From Nitrospira sp. (GTDB taxonomy: Bacteria; Nitrospirota; Nitrospiria; Nitrospirales; Nitrospiraceae): a stretch of 64,000 nucleotides of DNA. The stretch spans positions 124,001 through 188,000 of the forward strand of contig JACOEK010000003.1 in assembly GCA_024998595.1 (NCBI GenBank), written 5' to 3'. Positions 8,747-18,491 of this stretch are shown one piece after another. How positions within the stretch are numbered: the first letter of the stretch is position 1; the number at the start of each line of letters is the position of its first letter. The translations under genes were made by a program, and so were the position numbers. The notes under the pieces are model-generated. The model had not been told where the DNA came from. It saw only the letters and a list, made by a program, of their open reading frames with translations, and did not search any database.

Positions 8747-8782
8747 CACGTTACACCTTCCTGGGCATCGGGAAAATTGGTT

Positions 8783-10000
8783 TCATCCGCATTGCATAGC
8801 ACTTGTAATTTCCTGCTGCCAATGCCCGACGGCATACGATTTTTCAAATCGTTGCTCAAATAACGTTCGTGCTCTATTCCCCAATACACGGCACAGCGAC
8901 GGGTCCTTCGTAAGGGGCGATATCAGATCAACGGCTCTCTGGACGTCGTAAGGCGCGACGGTAAAACCGCATTGGGCGTTTTGTATCAACAGCGGAACTT
9001 CACCCTCCCTATCACCAATATAGAGAATGGGTCTTCCGGCGGCAGCAATTCCGTAAAATTTGCTCGGTACAATGAAGCCTTCCAGCGCCGGCAGGAGCGA
9101 GATGACATGTATGTCAGGAACACTGAGACTGAGTGCCAGCAGATCACGCGGCTGGTAGGGCTTGAAGATGACGTTGGCCAGAGCCTTCTCTTCCACCGTC
9201 CGTTTCATGGAAGACAGTTGGGCGCCATCTCCGATAAACAGAAATACGATGTCCTTCTCATTTCGCAAAAGATCGGCCGCCATGAGAATCGTGCCGAATT
9301 CATGAGCTCTCCCGAAATTGCCTGAATAGCCTATTACAAATTTGCCTTCGAGTTTCCATTGCATGCGAAGCGTATTGGTCTCGGGCTCAATAGGATGGAT
9401 CGCCGATCCATCAGCCCAATTATGGATCACGCGAATTTGCGCCGGCGGAATACCTTCCCCTGCGAGCTTTCGTGCCATGCCCTCCCCGATTACGACGTTC
9501 CGCTTCGCGGTTAGGAGAGATCGGTTTCTAACCGCACGGAGTGGTCGGTCAAACCATTGAGCCCCGTCGATGGCAAGCGCTGACGCCACCTCAGGAAAGA
9601 GGTCCTGAATCCAATTGACCAGGACGGCTCCGCGAATGCGCGAGACTATCGCACCAACCACAGAGATCAGAGGAGGATCGGTCTTGGCTATGATCAGAAC
9701 ACCTTTCTCTGTGCCAGCAAGTAAGTGCCATAATGCACTCAGGTAAAATGTCAGATAATCCAGCGTACGCCCCGCGAGCCGTTTCCGCCCAAACCGAGTG
9801 GACCACACTCGGATGATTTCAATGCCGTGCAACGTGTCTGTCCTGGGCTGCATCTTATGCGAGTTGTCCGAAATCAGCCGACTCGTCAGCACCTTAACGT
9901 CAAATCCGTTCTGCGCGAGGTGAAGAGTCAGGTCCGTCAACAATTGACTCGTCGCAGAATGATCAGGGAAGAAGAATCGATTGATGAAAACGATCTTCAT
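8783..10000 (-). CDS. Group 1 (GT4) glycosyltransferase, WbuB-like
   Basis: This 405-residue protein has the two-Rossmann GT-B layout: N-terminal MKIVFINRFFFPDHSATSQL with the acceptor-domain pattern of WbuB-type fucosaminyl/N-acetyl-sugar transferases, and a C-terminal donor domain with VIGYSGNFGRAHEF, KPYQPRDLL and the ALEGFIVPSKFYGIAAAGRPIL segment containing the E-x-PSK nucleotide-sugar contact region. It is expected to act at the inner face of the cytoplasmic membrane, adding one sugar to a lipid-linked repeat unit. It begins 3 bases after the stop of the next gene upstream, so the two are probably translated from one message. Sugar specificity cannot be read from the sequence. Confidence 0.85.
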   Translation of the reverse strand: MKIVFINRFFFPDHSATSQLLTDLTLHLAQNGFDVKVLTSRLISDNSHKMQPRTDTLHGIEIIRVWSTRFGRKRLAGRTLDYLTFYLSALWHLLAGTEKGVLIIAKTDPPLISVVGAIVSRIRGAVLVNWIQDLFPEVASALAIDGAQWFDRPLRAVRNRSLLTAKRNVVIGEGMARKLAGEGIPPAQIRVIHNWADGSAIHPIEPETNTLRMQWKLEGKFVIGYSGNFGRAHEFGTILMAADLLRNEKDIVFLFIGDGAQLSSMKRTVEEKALANVIFKPYQPRDLLALSLSVPDIHVISLLPALEGFIVPSKFYGIAAAGRPILYIGDREGEVPLLIQNAQCGFTVAPYDVQRAVDLISPLTKDPSLCRVLGNRARTLFEQRFEKSYAVGHWQQEITSAMQCG

Positions 10001-10003
10001 CTT

Positions 10004-10906
10004 CTATTTGTGAATTGTTGAAGAATCATTGTCGACAACAAGAGAGCCTCTTTCGAGTCGCTGCAATTCGTAACAGCAGGCATCGACGTAAAATCTAAAC
10101 CAGAACCCCTGCAGGACGTGATAGATCAATCCAGGAGTGCCGTCAAGGAATCCGCCCCTGAACAAGTATCGAGTGATGAAATAGAGAAAAGCTCGAAAGA
10201 ACATGGGAGTCTTCGCATACAGGCTTGAACGCAACCACCGTCTTCTTTCAATTGGCGATCCGTGCAATTTCCCCTGAACAGCAACGGAAGCGTCTCTGCC
10301 ATGACCTTTGAGCTCACGGGCTTCCATTTGTGCCCACTTGTTGTGCCGCGCAGTCCATGAAAAGAGCGATGTGGCGGTCAGTTCTAGTAAATCTGCCTCT
10401 ATTAGGGAGGTGCGGCCATCGACGAGGAAATGCTGATCATACTCCCGGTCTTCGCAACGGCCGGATTGCCTCCGAAAGATTCTGCAATGGTACGTGGGAT
10501 ACAGCCCACCGTGGATCATGGGTTTTCCGAAGAAGATAATTTTTCGCCGGACCATGAATCCAGCATAATCCTGCGCCGCGTGCGACCTCTCGGAAAACAG
10601 CTCACGTAGTTTATCAACAAGTTCCGGCGATACTCGCTCGTCAGCGTCGATATGAAACACCCATTCATGCGACAGTGGCACATTATTCTGCGCCCAATTT
10701 CTCTGATGGGAATAATTCTGGAAAGGATGTGTCAGGACTTTCGCACCGTATGTACTGACAATGTCCAAGGTGCGATCCGTGCTTCCGGAGTCGACAACAA
10801 AGACTTCTTGCGCCCAGTGAACAATGGTTTCCAAGCATGGCCCGACATTCCCTTCTTCATTGAATGTCAGAACAATGATTGATAGCGGCAACTTTTGAAG
10901 TGACAT
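10004..10906 (-). CDS. GT2 glycosyltransferase, WaaE/KdtX-like
   Basis: This 300-residue GT-A enzyme has an N-terminal LSIIVLTFNEEGNVGPCLE, the FVVDSGSTDRT nucleotide-binding segment and the WVFHIDADERV acidic motif (DAD, metal and UDP-sugar binding). This pattern is typical of the WaaE/KdtX family of beta-glucosyltransferase-like proteins. The C-terminal part has a hydrophobic FFRAFLYFITRYLF segment that may bind the membrane. It is followed after 3 bases by the WbuB-like gene. The family name is secure; the acceptor and donor sugars are not. Confidence 0.85.
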   Translation of the reverse strand: MSLQKLPLSIIVLTFNEEGNVGPCLETIVHWAQEVFVVDSGSTDRTLDIVSTYGAKVLTHPFQNYSHQRNWAQNNVPLSHEWVFHIDADERVSPELVDKLRELFSERSHAAQDYAGFMVRRKIIFFGKPMIHGGLYPTYHCRIFRRQSGRCEDREYDQHFLVDGRTSLIEADLLELTATSLFSWTARHNKWAQMEARELKGHGRDASVAVQGKLHGSPIERRRWLRSSLYAKTPMFFRAFLYFITRYLFRGGFLDGTPGLIYHVLQGFWFRFYVDACCYELQRLERGSLVVDNDSSTIHK

Positions 10907-11081
10907 TCGTTTTCTCAGTGAGTAGAAGCAGAGTGTGGCAATGGAGAGAGTTGTTCAATCGTTCTTACCCAAGAATTTACCAATCAGTTACCGCGGGTAG
11001 GTTGGTATTAGAGTTCCATTCAATTGGTGACTGATTACCTTTTCGCCTCAGGTCCGCCCATTGCCCCCCCACGCGGTATCA

Positions 11082-12014
11082 TCACGCGAGGGGCGCCAGA
11101 CGACCAGCAATTTCTTCGTAAGGAACGAAACGCCGTCTGTTTAACTCGACAAAGAGTCTAAACGTAGGGAGGGAGATCGGTGTTCGTTTACCCAGTCTGG
11201 CGAAACAGGACGCATACCCACGCACGATCCCTTCAAGGGCGATGGGCAGCTGGCGAATGTTACTCACGCCTCTTGCGAGGCAACGTGCGGTTTGGAGACC
11301 CAGCAATGGAATCAGCAGTGGGAGCGGTGCCGTATACCATGATGACAAAATCATGTTCCGATACAGCCACACATTTTTTCCTCTTTTGTGCCTTCCCTCT
11401 GTTGCCGGAAAATGGTGGATAGGATCGGTCATCGCCAACCGTACAACTCTGCCGGCATTAAGCATTCGTTGGGAAAATTCAGGCTCCTCGCCCCAGTGGA
11501 AAAGATGGCCTTGAAAGCCTCCCAAAGCTAAGAACAGATCGCGTCGTACCGCATAGGCGGCACCTGTAAAGGAATGCATAACCCAGAACGCGTGCTTTTC
11601 ACTCGGCCTTCCCACATAAAATTCTCGCGCAACACCTCCAATGACGTTGATTAACGGCAGTGCTAGCGCCCCGACTCGTTCCTCGGAGAAATATGGTAAT
11701 GCCTGAGAAATAACCTTCGGGGAAGAAAAGATCGCATCATCATCCAACGAGAATATAATGGGGCTCGTTGCAATTTCTGCGGCGCGGTTTCTTTGTACGA
11801 TCAATCCACAGCGAGTCTCAGATGTCACAAGTCGCACCATCGGGAACTCCGCCCTTACCATTTCACCGGTTCCATCAGTGGAGGCATCGTCCATCACAAT
11901 AATTTCTACTTGTTCCTGTTGCGCCAGAGTGGAGGTGATGGCGTCCCGGAGTAGTTCTTTTCTATTCCGAGTGGTGATCACGACTGTTGCTAGCTGGTTT
12001 TGGCTTTTGCTCAT
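11082..12014 (-). CDS. GT2 glycosyltransferase
   Basis: This 310-residue GT-A glycosyltransferase has ATVVITTRNRKELLRDAI at the N-terminus, EIIVMDDASTDGT as the nucleotide-binding motif and IFSLDDDAIF as the metal-binding D-x-D. A later HWGEEPEFSQRML segment fits the ED catalytic-base region of rhamnosyltransferase-like GT2 proteins, so deoxysugar transfer is possible but unproven. Its start overlaps the stop of the WcaF-like gene by 4 bases (12011-12014), a translational-coupling arrangement. About 175 non-coding bases separate it from the downstream WaaE-like gene. Confidence 0.85.
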   Translation of the reverse strand: MSKSQNQLATVVITTRNRKELLRDAITSTLAQQEQVEIIVMDDASTDGTGEMVRAEFPMVRLVTSETRCGLIVQRNRAAEIATSPIIFSLDDDAIFSSPKVISQALPYFSEERVGALALPLINVIGGVAREFYVGRPSEKHAFWVMHSFTGAAYAVRRDLFLALGGFQGHLFHWGEEPEFSQRMLNAGRVVRLAMTDPIHHFPATEGRHKRGKNVWLYRNMILSSWYTAPLPLLIPLLGLQTARCLARGVSNIRQLPIALEGIVRGYASCFARLGKRTPISLPTFRLFVELNRRRFVPYEEIAGRLAPLA

Positions 12015-12601
12015 ACTTCTCCCTGGCTGCCTTCGTCATTGAGGGTCCGGCTTCTTATGACACGCGCCGGATTGCCGCACACGACAACCCACGGCATGAC
12101 GTCCCGCATCACCGTCGATCGCGCCCCCACTACTGATCCTTCACCAACGGTAACCCCTGGTCCTACAAAAACATCCGCCGCCACCCATGCACCGCGTTCA
12201 ATCACTATTGGTGATGAGGTGAGAGGCATGTTCTGCAACGTATAGTCGTGACTGGCTGTGCACAAAAAACTGTATTGACTCACCGTGGCATGCGAACCTA
12301 ATCGAATCTGGCCGACGGAATAACATTCCACTTTTTCTGATAGACAACTGTAGTCTCCCATCTCCAGATTCCAGGGAGCCCATATGTCAGCGGAAGGGTA
12401 CGGATGAGCACCACGGCCGATTTTCGCACCAAAGAGTCTTAGGAGAGCGCGACGCCAGGCATGAAATGGCCGAGGGCTTGGACGATACAGCGTCCGCCAT
12501 ACGACCCGCCACAGCAATCTAGCCAGTTTGTTCCCGAATGAATGCGAACTCGGACAATGCGAGAGATTGACTACCCTATGCTCGCCGGTCTTGTGTGCCA
12601 T
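12011..12601 (-). CDS. WcaF-like hexapeptide-repeat acetyltransferase
   Basis: This left-handed beta-helix acyltransferase is expected to acetylate a sugar of the polysaccharide using acetyl-CoA. Visible are the FGAKIGRGAHPYPSADIWAP segment typical of WcaF (colanic-acid acetyltransferase), hexapeptide turns (IRLGSHATVSQYSFL), the catalytic-type histidine in TASHDYT, and the C-terminal VVGARSTVMRDVMPW plus GNPARVIRSR. The start is uncertain: ATG at 12601 gives 196 residues and avoids overlap with the upstream gene, while ATG at 12637 and GTG at 12646 would overlap its end. It shares 4 bases with the following GT2 gene. Confidence 0.82.
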   Translation of the reverse strand: MAHKTGEHRVVNLSHCPSSHSFGNKLARLLWRVVWRTLYRPSPRPFHAWRRALLRLFGAKIGRGAHPYPSADIWAPWNLEMGDYSCLSEKVECYSVGQIRLGSHATVSQYSFLCTASHDYTLQNMPLTSSPIVIERGAWVAADVFVGPGVTVGEGSVVGARSTVMRDVMPWVVVCGNPARVIRSRTLNDEGSQGEV

Positions 12602-12624
12602 GTGTTCAGAGTCGCGCACTCCCA

Positions 12625-13194
12625 CTATTGTGCCCATGGAGGGCACAATTCCGGAGTCATCAACTCCCCCTCGAGCATTTTTTCATGAATTTGCCGGTCA
12701 TTCGAATCGGGAAAACGCTCTCCAATTTTGCGATTCGGCACTCCGCCGTGTATTTCAAATGGGGGCACATCTTTGGTCACCACAGCACCTGCACCGATGA
12801 TGGCACCGCGGCCGATCGTCACCCCTGAAAAAATAATCGCTCCAAAACCAACCCAGGCATCCTCACCAATATATGTGCGTTTCATGTGCGGTCGCCCTGA
12901 AAAAATTATCGGCTTACCTGGGATGTCATAGACGTGATCTCCGCCGACAATGGCTACATGAGGAGCCAACATGACATAGCGACCCAGCTCTACGTTCGGT
13001 CCCAGGATGCAGCCGATGTTGACGAAGCTGTATTCATGGGCCGTCAGATCACTCGACACCCGACAGCCGTGTGCCATGTAAAACGTGGGGTGCACGTTGC
13101 TCAATCCAAAGCGCCAACGGCGATATGTCATAAGACCTTTGCGAGCCAGCTTGTAGCTCCAATCCATGGACCGTATGAGATTAAGAAAATTCAT
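12625..13194 (-). CDS. Hexapeptide-repeat O-acyltransferase
   Basis: This 189-residue acyltransferase has a beta-helix C-terminal half (RYVMLAPHVAIVGGDHVYD, then YIGEDAWVGFGAIIFSGVTI and GRGAIIGAGAVVTKDVPPFE, followed by GVPNRKIGER), the pattern of CysE/LacA/NodL-type acetyltransferases, with a histidine in GGDHVYD as the likely catalytic base. Together with the WcaF-like protein it suggests the surface glycan carries at least two acyl modifications. It lies between a GT4 gene and the WcaF-like gene on the same strand. The substrate is unknown. Confidence 0.83.
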   Translation of the reverse strand: MNFLNLIRSMDWSYKLARKGLMTYRRWRFGLSNVHPTFYMAHGCRVSSDLTAHEYSFVNIGCILGPNVELGRYVMLAPHVAIVGGDHVYDIPGKPIIFSGRPHMKRTYIGEDAWVGFGAIIFSGVTIGRGAIIGAGAVVTKDVPPFEIHGGVPNRKIGERFPDSNDRQIHEKMLEGELMTPELCPPWAQ

Positions 13195-13227
13195 TCAGTG
13201 GACGCATGTGTGTGTCGATAGCCGCAG

Positions 13228-14385
13228 TCAAGTTTGGCCTTCAGCAGGACAACCCGCTACAGCACGCGAAATTATATTTGCCTGGTACTGAGGGTTGTAG
13301 AAGCTTTCAATTATCGCGATGCACTCTTGGCGGGACGTAGCGTCCGGCCATGGACGATGGACCCATCGTTTCAACACCTTTGCCAGGTCCACAACATCAC
13401 CATGGCGAAATAGGTCCCCTGTTTTTCCTGGAACAATAGATTCCGACTCAGGCATCTGGTTGTGAACATCATCATGTGTCACTACGGGAACTCCATAGGC
13501 TAGGCTGTGCATGGCAGTCAGACCGACCTGACCCGGAGACACCGTCAGATTCGAGGACATGATCAGTTCCGCCAGCCGTTCCTCCTCGTAACAGGCACCA
13601 AAAAAGTACACGCTTAGTCCCCGGTCGAAAGCCATCTCTTTTAATGCCGATCTTTCTGGCCCCTCTCCAACTAATAGAAGAGATGTGTTGAGCCCCTCAT
13701 CGCGCAATAAGGACATGGCTTCAAGCAAGAGGTCTATTCGTTTCAGTTTGTTCAATCTGCCGGTGCATATCATGACGGGTGAGGCGGGATCGTTAAAAAA
13801 CCGACTTCGGATGCTGGTAAGCCGGGAGCGACCAATGGTTTCCCTCAATTTGCGCTGTTGTGGATAGTTCAGACTGTTGTAAATAACGTATAAGTTTTCT
13901 TGAGGAAACCCGTTTCGTAATCCAATCGCTCTCGCTCTATTCCCGTACAGCAACAAACCGTGCGCCAGCCTGTAAAACGAATTTCTTACGAGCCGTTTGA
14001 GTCCACGCTCATCCCTCACCCATCCGTGTGTCCAAAACAAAACCCGCTTACCTAGCAACCTCGCCAGAGCTGCTGAACACCACGTGCTCAGGTAATTGGC
14101 GTTCCCGAGAAAAATGATTACGTCCGTTCTCGGTTGTGTCGCGAGGCGCAGCAACCCTTTTTGCCAAATGAGATTCGCGCCGAGTTTCAAGCAGGGAGAC
14201 CAACGCCACCGGTCCTTGGGAGGTTGCCATGCCTCGATTTCGTTGTTGGGTTCATCTAGATCGCTTACCAACAAATAGTCGATTGTCTCTGAGGCAAGCA
14301 GTGTCTGCATGATCGCTGCACGGTAATGGGCAAAAAAGTGATAAACGACCGCAACGCGCCGCCTTTCACCACGAGCTTGAACCAT
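13228..14385 (-). CDS. Group 1 (GT4) glycosyltransferase
   Basis: This 385-residue GT-B enzyme has an N-terminal Rossmann domain (RVAVVYHFFAHYRAAIM) and a C-terminal GT4 donor domain: VMICTGRLNKLKRIDLLLEA (the GR-x3-K phosphate-binding motif), LLLVGEGPERSALKEM and LTVSPGQVGLTAMHSLAYG. The usual E-x7-E is changed to a Q-x3-A-x-H-S-L form, seen in some GT4 enzymes that build polysaccharide side chains. The ATG at 14385 follows the end of the O-antigen ligase gene by 21 bases. It probably adds one sugar of the repeat unit. Confidence 0.84.
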   Translation of the reverse strand: MVQARGERRRVAVVYHFFAHYRAAIMQTLLASETIDYLLVSDLDEPNNEIEAWQPPKDRWRWSPCLKLGANLIWQKGLLRLATQPRTDVIIFLGNANYLSTWCSAALARLLGKRVLFWTHGWVRDERGLKRLVRNSFYRLAHGLLLYGNRARAIGLRNGFPQENLYVIYNSLNYPQQRKLRETIGRSRLTSIRSRFFNDPASPVMICTGRLNKLKRIDLLLEAMSLLRDEGLNTSLLLVGEGPERSALKEMAFDRGLSVYFFGACYEEERLAELIMSSNLTVSPGQVGLTAMHSLAYGVPVVTHDDVHNQMPESESIVPGKTGDLFRHGDVVDLAKVLKRWVHRPWPDATSRQECIAIIESFYNPQYQANIISRAVAGCPAEGQT

Positions 14386-14406
14386 CCCTGTGTTCCTATC
14401 TCTCTC

Positions 14407-15747
14407 TCATGATGTCGGTTGGTCGGCCAGGTATCGAAAGGATGAACGGGTCACCTCCAGGTCGGATTGAGCATCGAATCTTCTTCTTGCCATGACTTGT
14501 TCGAAACGACCCAAACAGATGCCTAGCATAAAGGGTTCGAGGTTGACCAGCAGACTTCCCTGCTTAAGCGACAGGATAACCGTGAACAGGTACATGCCGA
14601 AAAGTCCACCCAAGAGCATTCTCAAATCTGGATCACCTTGCGACAGCTGCAGGCCCATGTAGCACGAACGCAGCGTAAGGACCAGAATGATTCCGTATAA
14701 CACGAAGCCAAACACTCCTTCTTCCGCAAGGACCTCTAGTGGTAGAAAATGCGGATAGATCCCAAGAATGCGCCGGTCATAGGCTGCGGAATTGCCAAGA
14801 CCAAATAGGAAAGTAGTTGGTGACTCACTGGCAAGGTCGACCATAAGCATGGCGTTGGCAAGTCGTCCTGAAACATCCTGCTGGGCGGCATGTTCGTTCC
14901 ATCTCCCTTTTCCACTGGCGACTTCTCCTCCCCAGAATTCTTGCATGGTCCAGCCTACCGCCGCGCTGATAAACAGGATGACTAAGGTGAGGATGGCAAA
15001 TTGCTTCACGTTTCTGAGTCCACGACTTATGGGCCAGCATACGAGACAAACTAGCAATACCCCGAGCAATTGACCGCGTGAGCCTGACCTCACGATTAAA
15101 GCCAGTGCCATCGCGACAAACGTCCACTTCAAGGAAAACCACAGAACCGATCGAGGCCCAGGCTCGGTTAAAATCAGAATGACAACAACCAGTCCCGCCA
15201 TGGCTGCAATGGCAAGCGGATTGCCCAGCACGTCATCAAGGACGATCCGTCGCGACTCCCATTTCACGAAGAAAAGCAGCAGCATGGCCAGAGTTCCTCC
15301 GACCAAGGCCAATGCGGCATTGGCTGCATGAAGATCGCGCTCTTCGGTAATCAACAAGGGGCACAACATGACGATGGTCACAATGTAGGGCCACCGACTT
15401 TCCCACAAATTCAAGCTCAGATCTGGGCGAGGAGCCCATTGAATGGTGGCGAAGGCATAGAGGAAAAATGCCAAGGTGAGCCAGCCGATTGTCGGGTAAC
15501 CCTTGAATAGGACAAGTCCTGTACGAAAGAACTGCACGATGAGAGCGAAAACGAGTATTCCGCCTATCACAAGGTTCGTCGCACTCTGATGATGAGCAAA
15601 AAACTTCGTCGTCGCTTGTCCCCACTGTTCGAGTCCGAACATGCACAGCACGCCCGCAATGGCCGCTCCAGGGTGACGCCACGAGGCTGCGAGGAGACCA
15701 ACGCATATTAGTGCGTAGGTAACCAAGCCCAGCGAACTAGATTGCAT
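14407..15747 (-). CDS. O-antigen ligase/polymerase family membrane protein (Wzy/WaaL type)
   Basis: This 446-residue polytopic protein has about ten to twelve hydrophobic segments and a large extracytoplasmic loop between roughly residues 270 and 330. Its core SGSRGQLLGVLLVCLVCW is the conserved RG motif of the O-antigen ligase/Wzy superfamily. The periplasmic loop ends with FGLGNSAAYD and a histidine in YPHFLPLEVLAEEG, matching the catalytic H-N/x-L-E pattern of this family. It either polymerises lipid-linked repeat units or ligates the chain to its acceptor; sequence alone does not separate the two. The Wzx flippase next to it favours a Wzx/Wzy-dependent pathway. Confidence 0.84.
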   Translation of the reverse strand: MQSSSLGLVTYALICVGLLAASWRHPGAAIAGVLCMFGLEQWGQATTKFFAHHQSATNLVIGGILVFALIVQFFRTGLVLFKGYPTIGWLTLAFFLYAFATIQWAPRPDLSLNLWESRWPYIVTIVMLCPLLITEERDLHAANAALALVGGTLAMLLLFFVKWESRRIVLDDVLGNPLAIAAMAGLVVVILILTEPGPRSVLWFSLKWTFVAMALALIVRSGSRGQLLGVLLVCLVCWPISRGLRNVKQFAILTLVILFISAAVGWTMQEFWGGEVASGKGRWNEHAAQQDVSGRLANAMLMVDLASESPTTFLFGLGNSAAYDRRILGIYPHFLPLEVLAEEGVFGFVLYGIILVLTLRSCYMGLQLSQGDPDLRMLLGGLFGMYLFTVILSLKQGSLLVNLEPFMLGICLGRFEQVMARRRFDAQSDLEVTRSSFRYLADQPTS

Positions 15748-15779
15748 GCCGAAACCTCTCTAGAGCCTGGAAATGTACG

Positions 15780-17318
15780 TTACGGTGTTTTCTCAGCAAG
15801 GCGGGCATGAAATGATTTCCTCATTACAGATAAAACATCTCTCCATTCGGTATAATACAGCGAGACATTTCCGGCAACGACCAGTGTCAGGAAGACAGCA
15901 GTCGTGAGCAAAGTATTCATCGGGCCAGCGAAATCGTACCGTAAGAACTCAATCAGGAACATGCCCGCCATCGCGCAAGCGATGTTGAGGACGATCGGAC
16001 CAAATACTGCTGACGACAGCGCGGTCAGCGGCAGGTCTAGCATCCTCGGCATGGTGAGAATGAGTCCAATAGAAAACAGTACATAATAGGCAGCCACCGT
16101 CAATGCAATGTCGGTCGCCCCGCCCATCCATGCGCCTAAGCCCGCTGCCGTAATACCACCTGCACCATATGCGGCGAGCAATAAAAATCTCTTTCGCCAG
16201 AGTCCCTGAGCCTCGAGCAAAGCGCGGACCAGCGACACTACAACCCAGGCCGGAATAGAGAACGCCAGCATTTGCGTTGCTTGAACTGCGCTGTCCCACT
16301 TCCCAGACCATAAGAAATGGATGAGCAGAGAAACACTGAAGGATAGCAGTACGGACACTGAAGTGGTCGTCAGCATAAGCGTATGTAGTGATTTGAAAAA
16401 GGCCTCCTTCTGTTTCGTAGGGTCGTGATTAAGGGAACGCAGGAGCGAAGGGAATACCGTCTCCACGCCATTGGTAAACAGCTGCGCGCAGGTAACGACC
16501 ATTTGGAATGCGAAGAAATATGTGCCGACGACCTCCTTTTCCCGAAGTAGCCCGACCACAAAATAGTCTCCTGTGACGGCCAGTGACAGCACGGCCGCAC
16601 TGCCCATGATCCAACTGGTTTCTTGCACAAGTCTCTTGACTGAAAAACCCTCGATTGTGTGCCAAACTCGAGGGGTTTCTTTGACCATCAGCCAACCGGC
16701 GACGCTTTCGTATACCGCTTGAATCAGCAAGGGCAAGACAAAGCTAAACGCTCCAAAACCCAGGAAGGCCAAACTCACGGCGCTGCTCTGCCATACCAAT
16801 GCAGATGTAGTATTCAAGCCGGCAAGCGAACGGAAACGCCTATCTATACTGAGTTTGGCGCGGAATATTGCCCCCAATGTTCCAAGTGGAAAAGACAATC
16901 CAATGCATGCCAGCATCCAAGGCAATTCTGTTGAATCAATGAGGGAATCTGTCAAGGGAGCAACGGCACATAGAATCACCATTGCAAGCGTGTTGAATGC
17001 AAGAGCATAGAGTGTCATGACACCCGCCCGCTCAGTGTACCTATCGCCTTGCTGGATGAGCAGTTGGCTGACACCTCCGTTGCGAATCGCTCCGATGGCC
17101 GTAGATATTGACAGTGCAAACGCATAGATGCCGAATTCGCTCGGAAGCAGCAGCCATCCCAACACGAATTGTGTCGCAAGACTGAGTGCCCTCCCGACTA
17201 ACGTGTTCGCAAAAAACCACGCCATTCCAAAAACGGCAGACGCTTTGCGACCGCCGACTTTTTGCATTTCTAAATTAGCCAATTCAGACCGGGGAATTGT
17301 AGGAGTGATAGCTTCCAT
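15780..17318 (-). CDS. wzx: Wzx-type polysaccharide flippase (MOP superfamily)
   Basis: This protein of about 512 residues has 12 to 14 predicted membrane helices and the polysaccharide-synthase/MOP exporter pattern (FANTLVGRALSLATQFVLGW near the N-terminus, FGIYAFALSISTAIGAIRNG next). It would flip the undecaprenyl-linked repeat unit across the inner membrane. The ATG at 17318 (MEAITPTIPRSEL) is taken as start; an upstream TTG at 17333 is also in frame and neither has a strong Shine-Dalgarno. It ends 32 bases before the O-antigen ligase gene, consistent with a flippase/polymerase pair. Confidence 0.86.
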   Translation of the reverse strand: MEAITPTIPRSELANLEMQKVGGRKASAVFGMAWFFANTLVGRALSLATQFVLGWLLLPSEFGIYAFALSISTAIGAIRNGGVSQLLIQQGDRYTERAGVMTLYALAFNTLAMVILCAVAPLTDSLIDSTELPWMLACIGLSFPLGTLGAIFRAKLSIDRRFRSLAGLNTTSALVWQSSAVSLAFLGFGAFSFVLPLLIQAVYESVAGWLMVKETPRVWHTIEGFSVKRLVQETSWIMGSAAVLSLAVTGDYFVVGLLREKEVVGTYFFAFQMVVTCAQLFTNGVETVFPSLLRSLNHDPTKQKEAFFKSLHTLMLTTTSVSVLLSFSVSLLIHFLWSGKWDSAVQATQMLAFSIPAWVVVSLVRALLEAQGLWRKRFLLLAAYGAGGITAAGLGAWMGGATDIALTVAAYYVLFSIGLILTMPRMLDLPLTALSSAVFGPIVLNIACAMAGMFLIEFLRYDFAGPMNTLLTTAVFLTLVVAGNVSLYYTEWRDVLSVMRKSFHARLAEKTP

Positions 17319-17421
17319 CAATATTGCATGCAAAAAGTTAGTGCGACTTTACTGGATTGGATCCCGGATCGTGTACTCGGCAGCGTTCCTGCAGTTGTGC
17401 TCCAACAGGTGCAATGTGAAA

Positions 17422-18453
17422 TTAGTGTGCTAAATGTTCAGAATATACTGCTTCAAGTTTCTCCGCGGAACGGTGCCATGTGAGGTTCTTGGCGATGTGG
17501 TCGCGAAGGGCATCGTGTCGAGGTTGATTCCAGACCTGTTGAAGCGCGTGAGATATGTCTTCAAGTTCAAAGGGGTTCACATACACGGCATGAGGACCGA
17601 AATAATCGGGGGGGCCGCCGTTTTTTGTAATGACAAGATGAGCACCGAGAAGCCCTGCCTCCAGCGCAGCTAAGCCAGTGCCCTCATGATGGCTCGGCAA
17701 GCAGAATACGTGACACAGCGCATACAATGCGTTTCGAGTTTGTTTGTCGATGAAGCCCAGCATCCGAATATTCTTTGAATGTTGTGCTTTCTGAGAGAGC
17801 TTCGTGTAGACAGCTCCGGGTTCGCTATGGCCGGCAATTACGAGTGGAATTCCCAACTTGTCCACGGCGTCGACGAGCCGGAGAGCATTTTTGCGTTCTT
17901 GCGTGTAAGAAGAGATATGAAGAACGAATTTGTCTGGCAGGTTGAGATTCAATTTGACATCCGCCATAAAAGATGAGGGGACCGCTTGCACATCTATGCC
18001 GTTCAGAACTACGGCTACCTTAGACGCTGGAATTCCGAGCCCCTCCATGATGCGTTGTCTTTCATGGCGCGAACGGCAAACAACCACGTCACTGGCTAGA
18101 GCCTGTTGTCTGAGCAATCCTTGAATCGTAAACACTCTTGGATGAACCTCTCCGCATCGTGCCGCGAATCGATACAGTGTATTTGAATAGTTCGAATCGA
18201 TAATTGGCGAAAAGACCAAACATGGTCGGCTAGCCTCTTTCCGTCCGCGCTCTATGCCATACAGCTGGGCTCCGCCCAGAAAGAAATGCAGAACGTCGAG
18301 ATTGGCTTTTGGATAATGCTCCCAGGGATTAAGCCGAACCACTTCATGCCCTCTTTGTTCCATTGCGAGGGCTATATTTCGGGCTTGCTCCAATATTCCA
18401 TTGCCAGGGTTGCCGACCGCAAATTGCGAGGGTAACAAAAATCCGATTCGCAT
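17422..18453 (-). CDS. Group 1 (GT4) glycosyltransferase
   Basis: This 343-residue GT-B glycosyltransferase has an N-terminal MRIGFLLPSQFAVGNPGNGI loop for acceptor binding. Its donor domain contains FVLHISSYTQERKNALRLVD, IPLVIAGHSEPG, NIRMLGFIDKQTRNALYAL and the C-terminal LPSHHEGTGLAALEAGLLGA, in which the E-x7-E motif (EGTGLAALE) is intact. It lies between a methyltransferase gene and the Wzx gene and is separated from the latter by about 100 bases. Sugar specificity is unknown. Confidence 0.85.
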   Translation of the reverse strand: MRIGFLLPSQFAVGNPGNGILEQARNIALAMEQRGHEVVRLNPWEHYPKANLDVLHFFLGGAQLYGIERGRKEASRPCLVFSPIIDSNYSNTLYRFAARCGEVHPRVFTIQGLLRQQALASDVVVCRSRHERQRIMEGLGIPASKVAVVLNGIDVQAVPSSFMADVKLNLNLPDKFVLHISSYTQERKNALRLVDAVDKLGIPLVIAGHSEPGAVYTKLSQKAQHSKNIRMLGFIDKQTRNALYALCHVFCLPSHHEGTGLAALEAGLLGAHLVITKNGGPPDYFGPHAVYVNPFELEDISHALQQVWNQPRHDALRDHIAKNLTWHRSAEKLEAVYSEHLAH

Positions 18454-18491
18454 GATGTTTGGCCCTGCGTGGAGATCGTCGACGTTGGGGG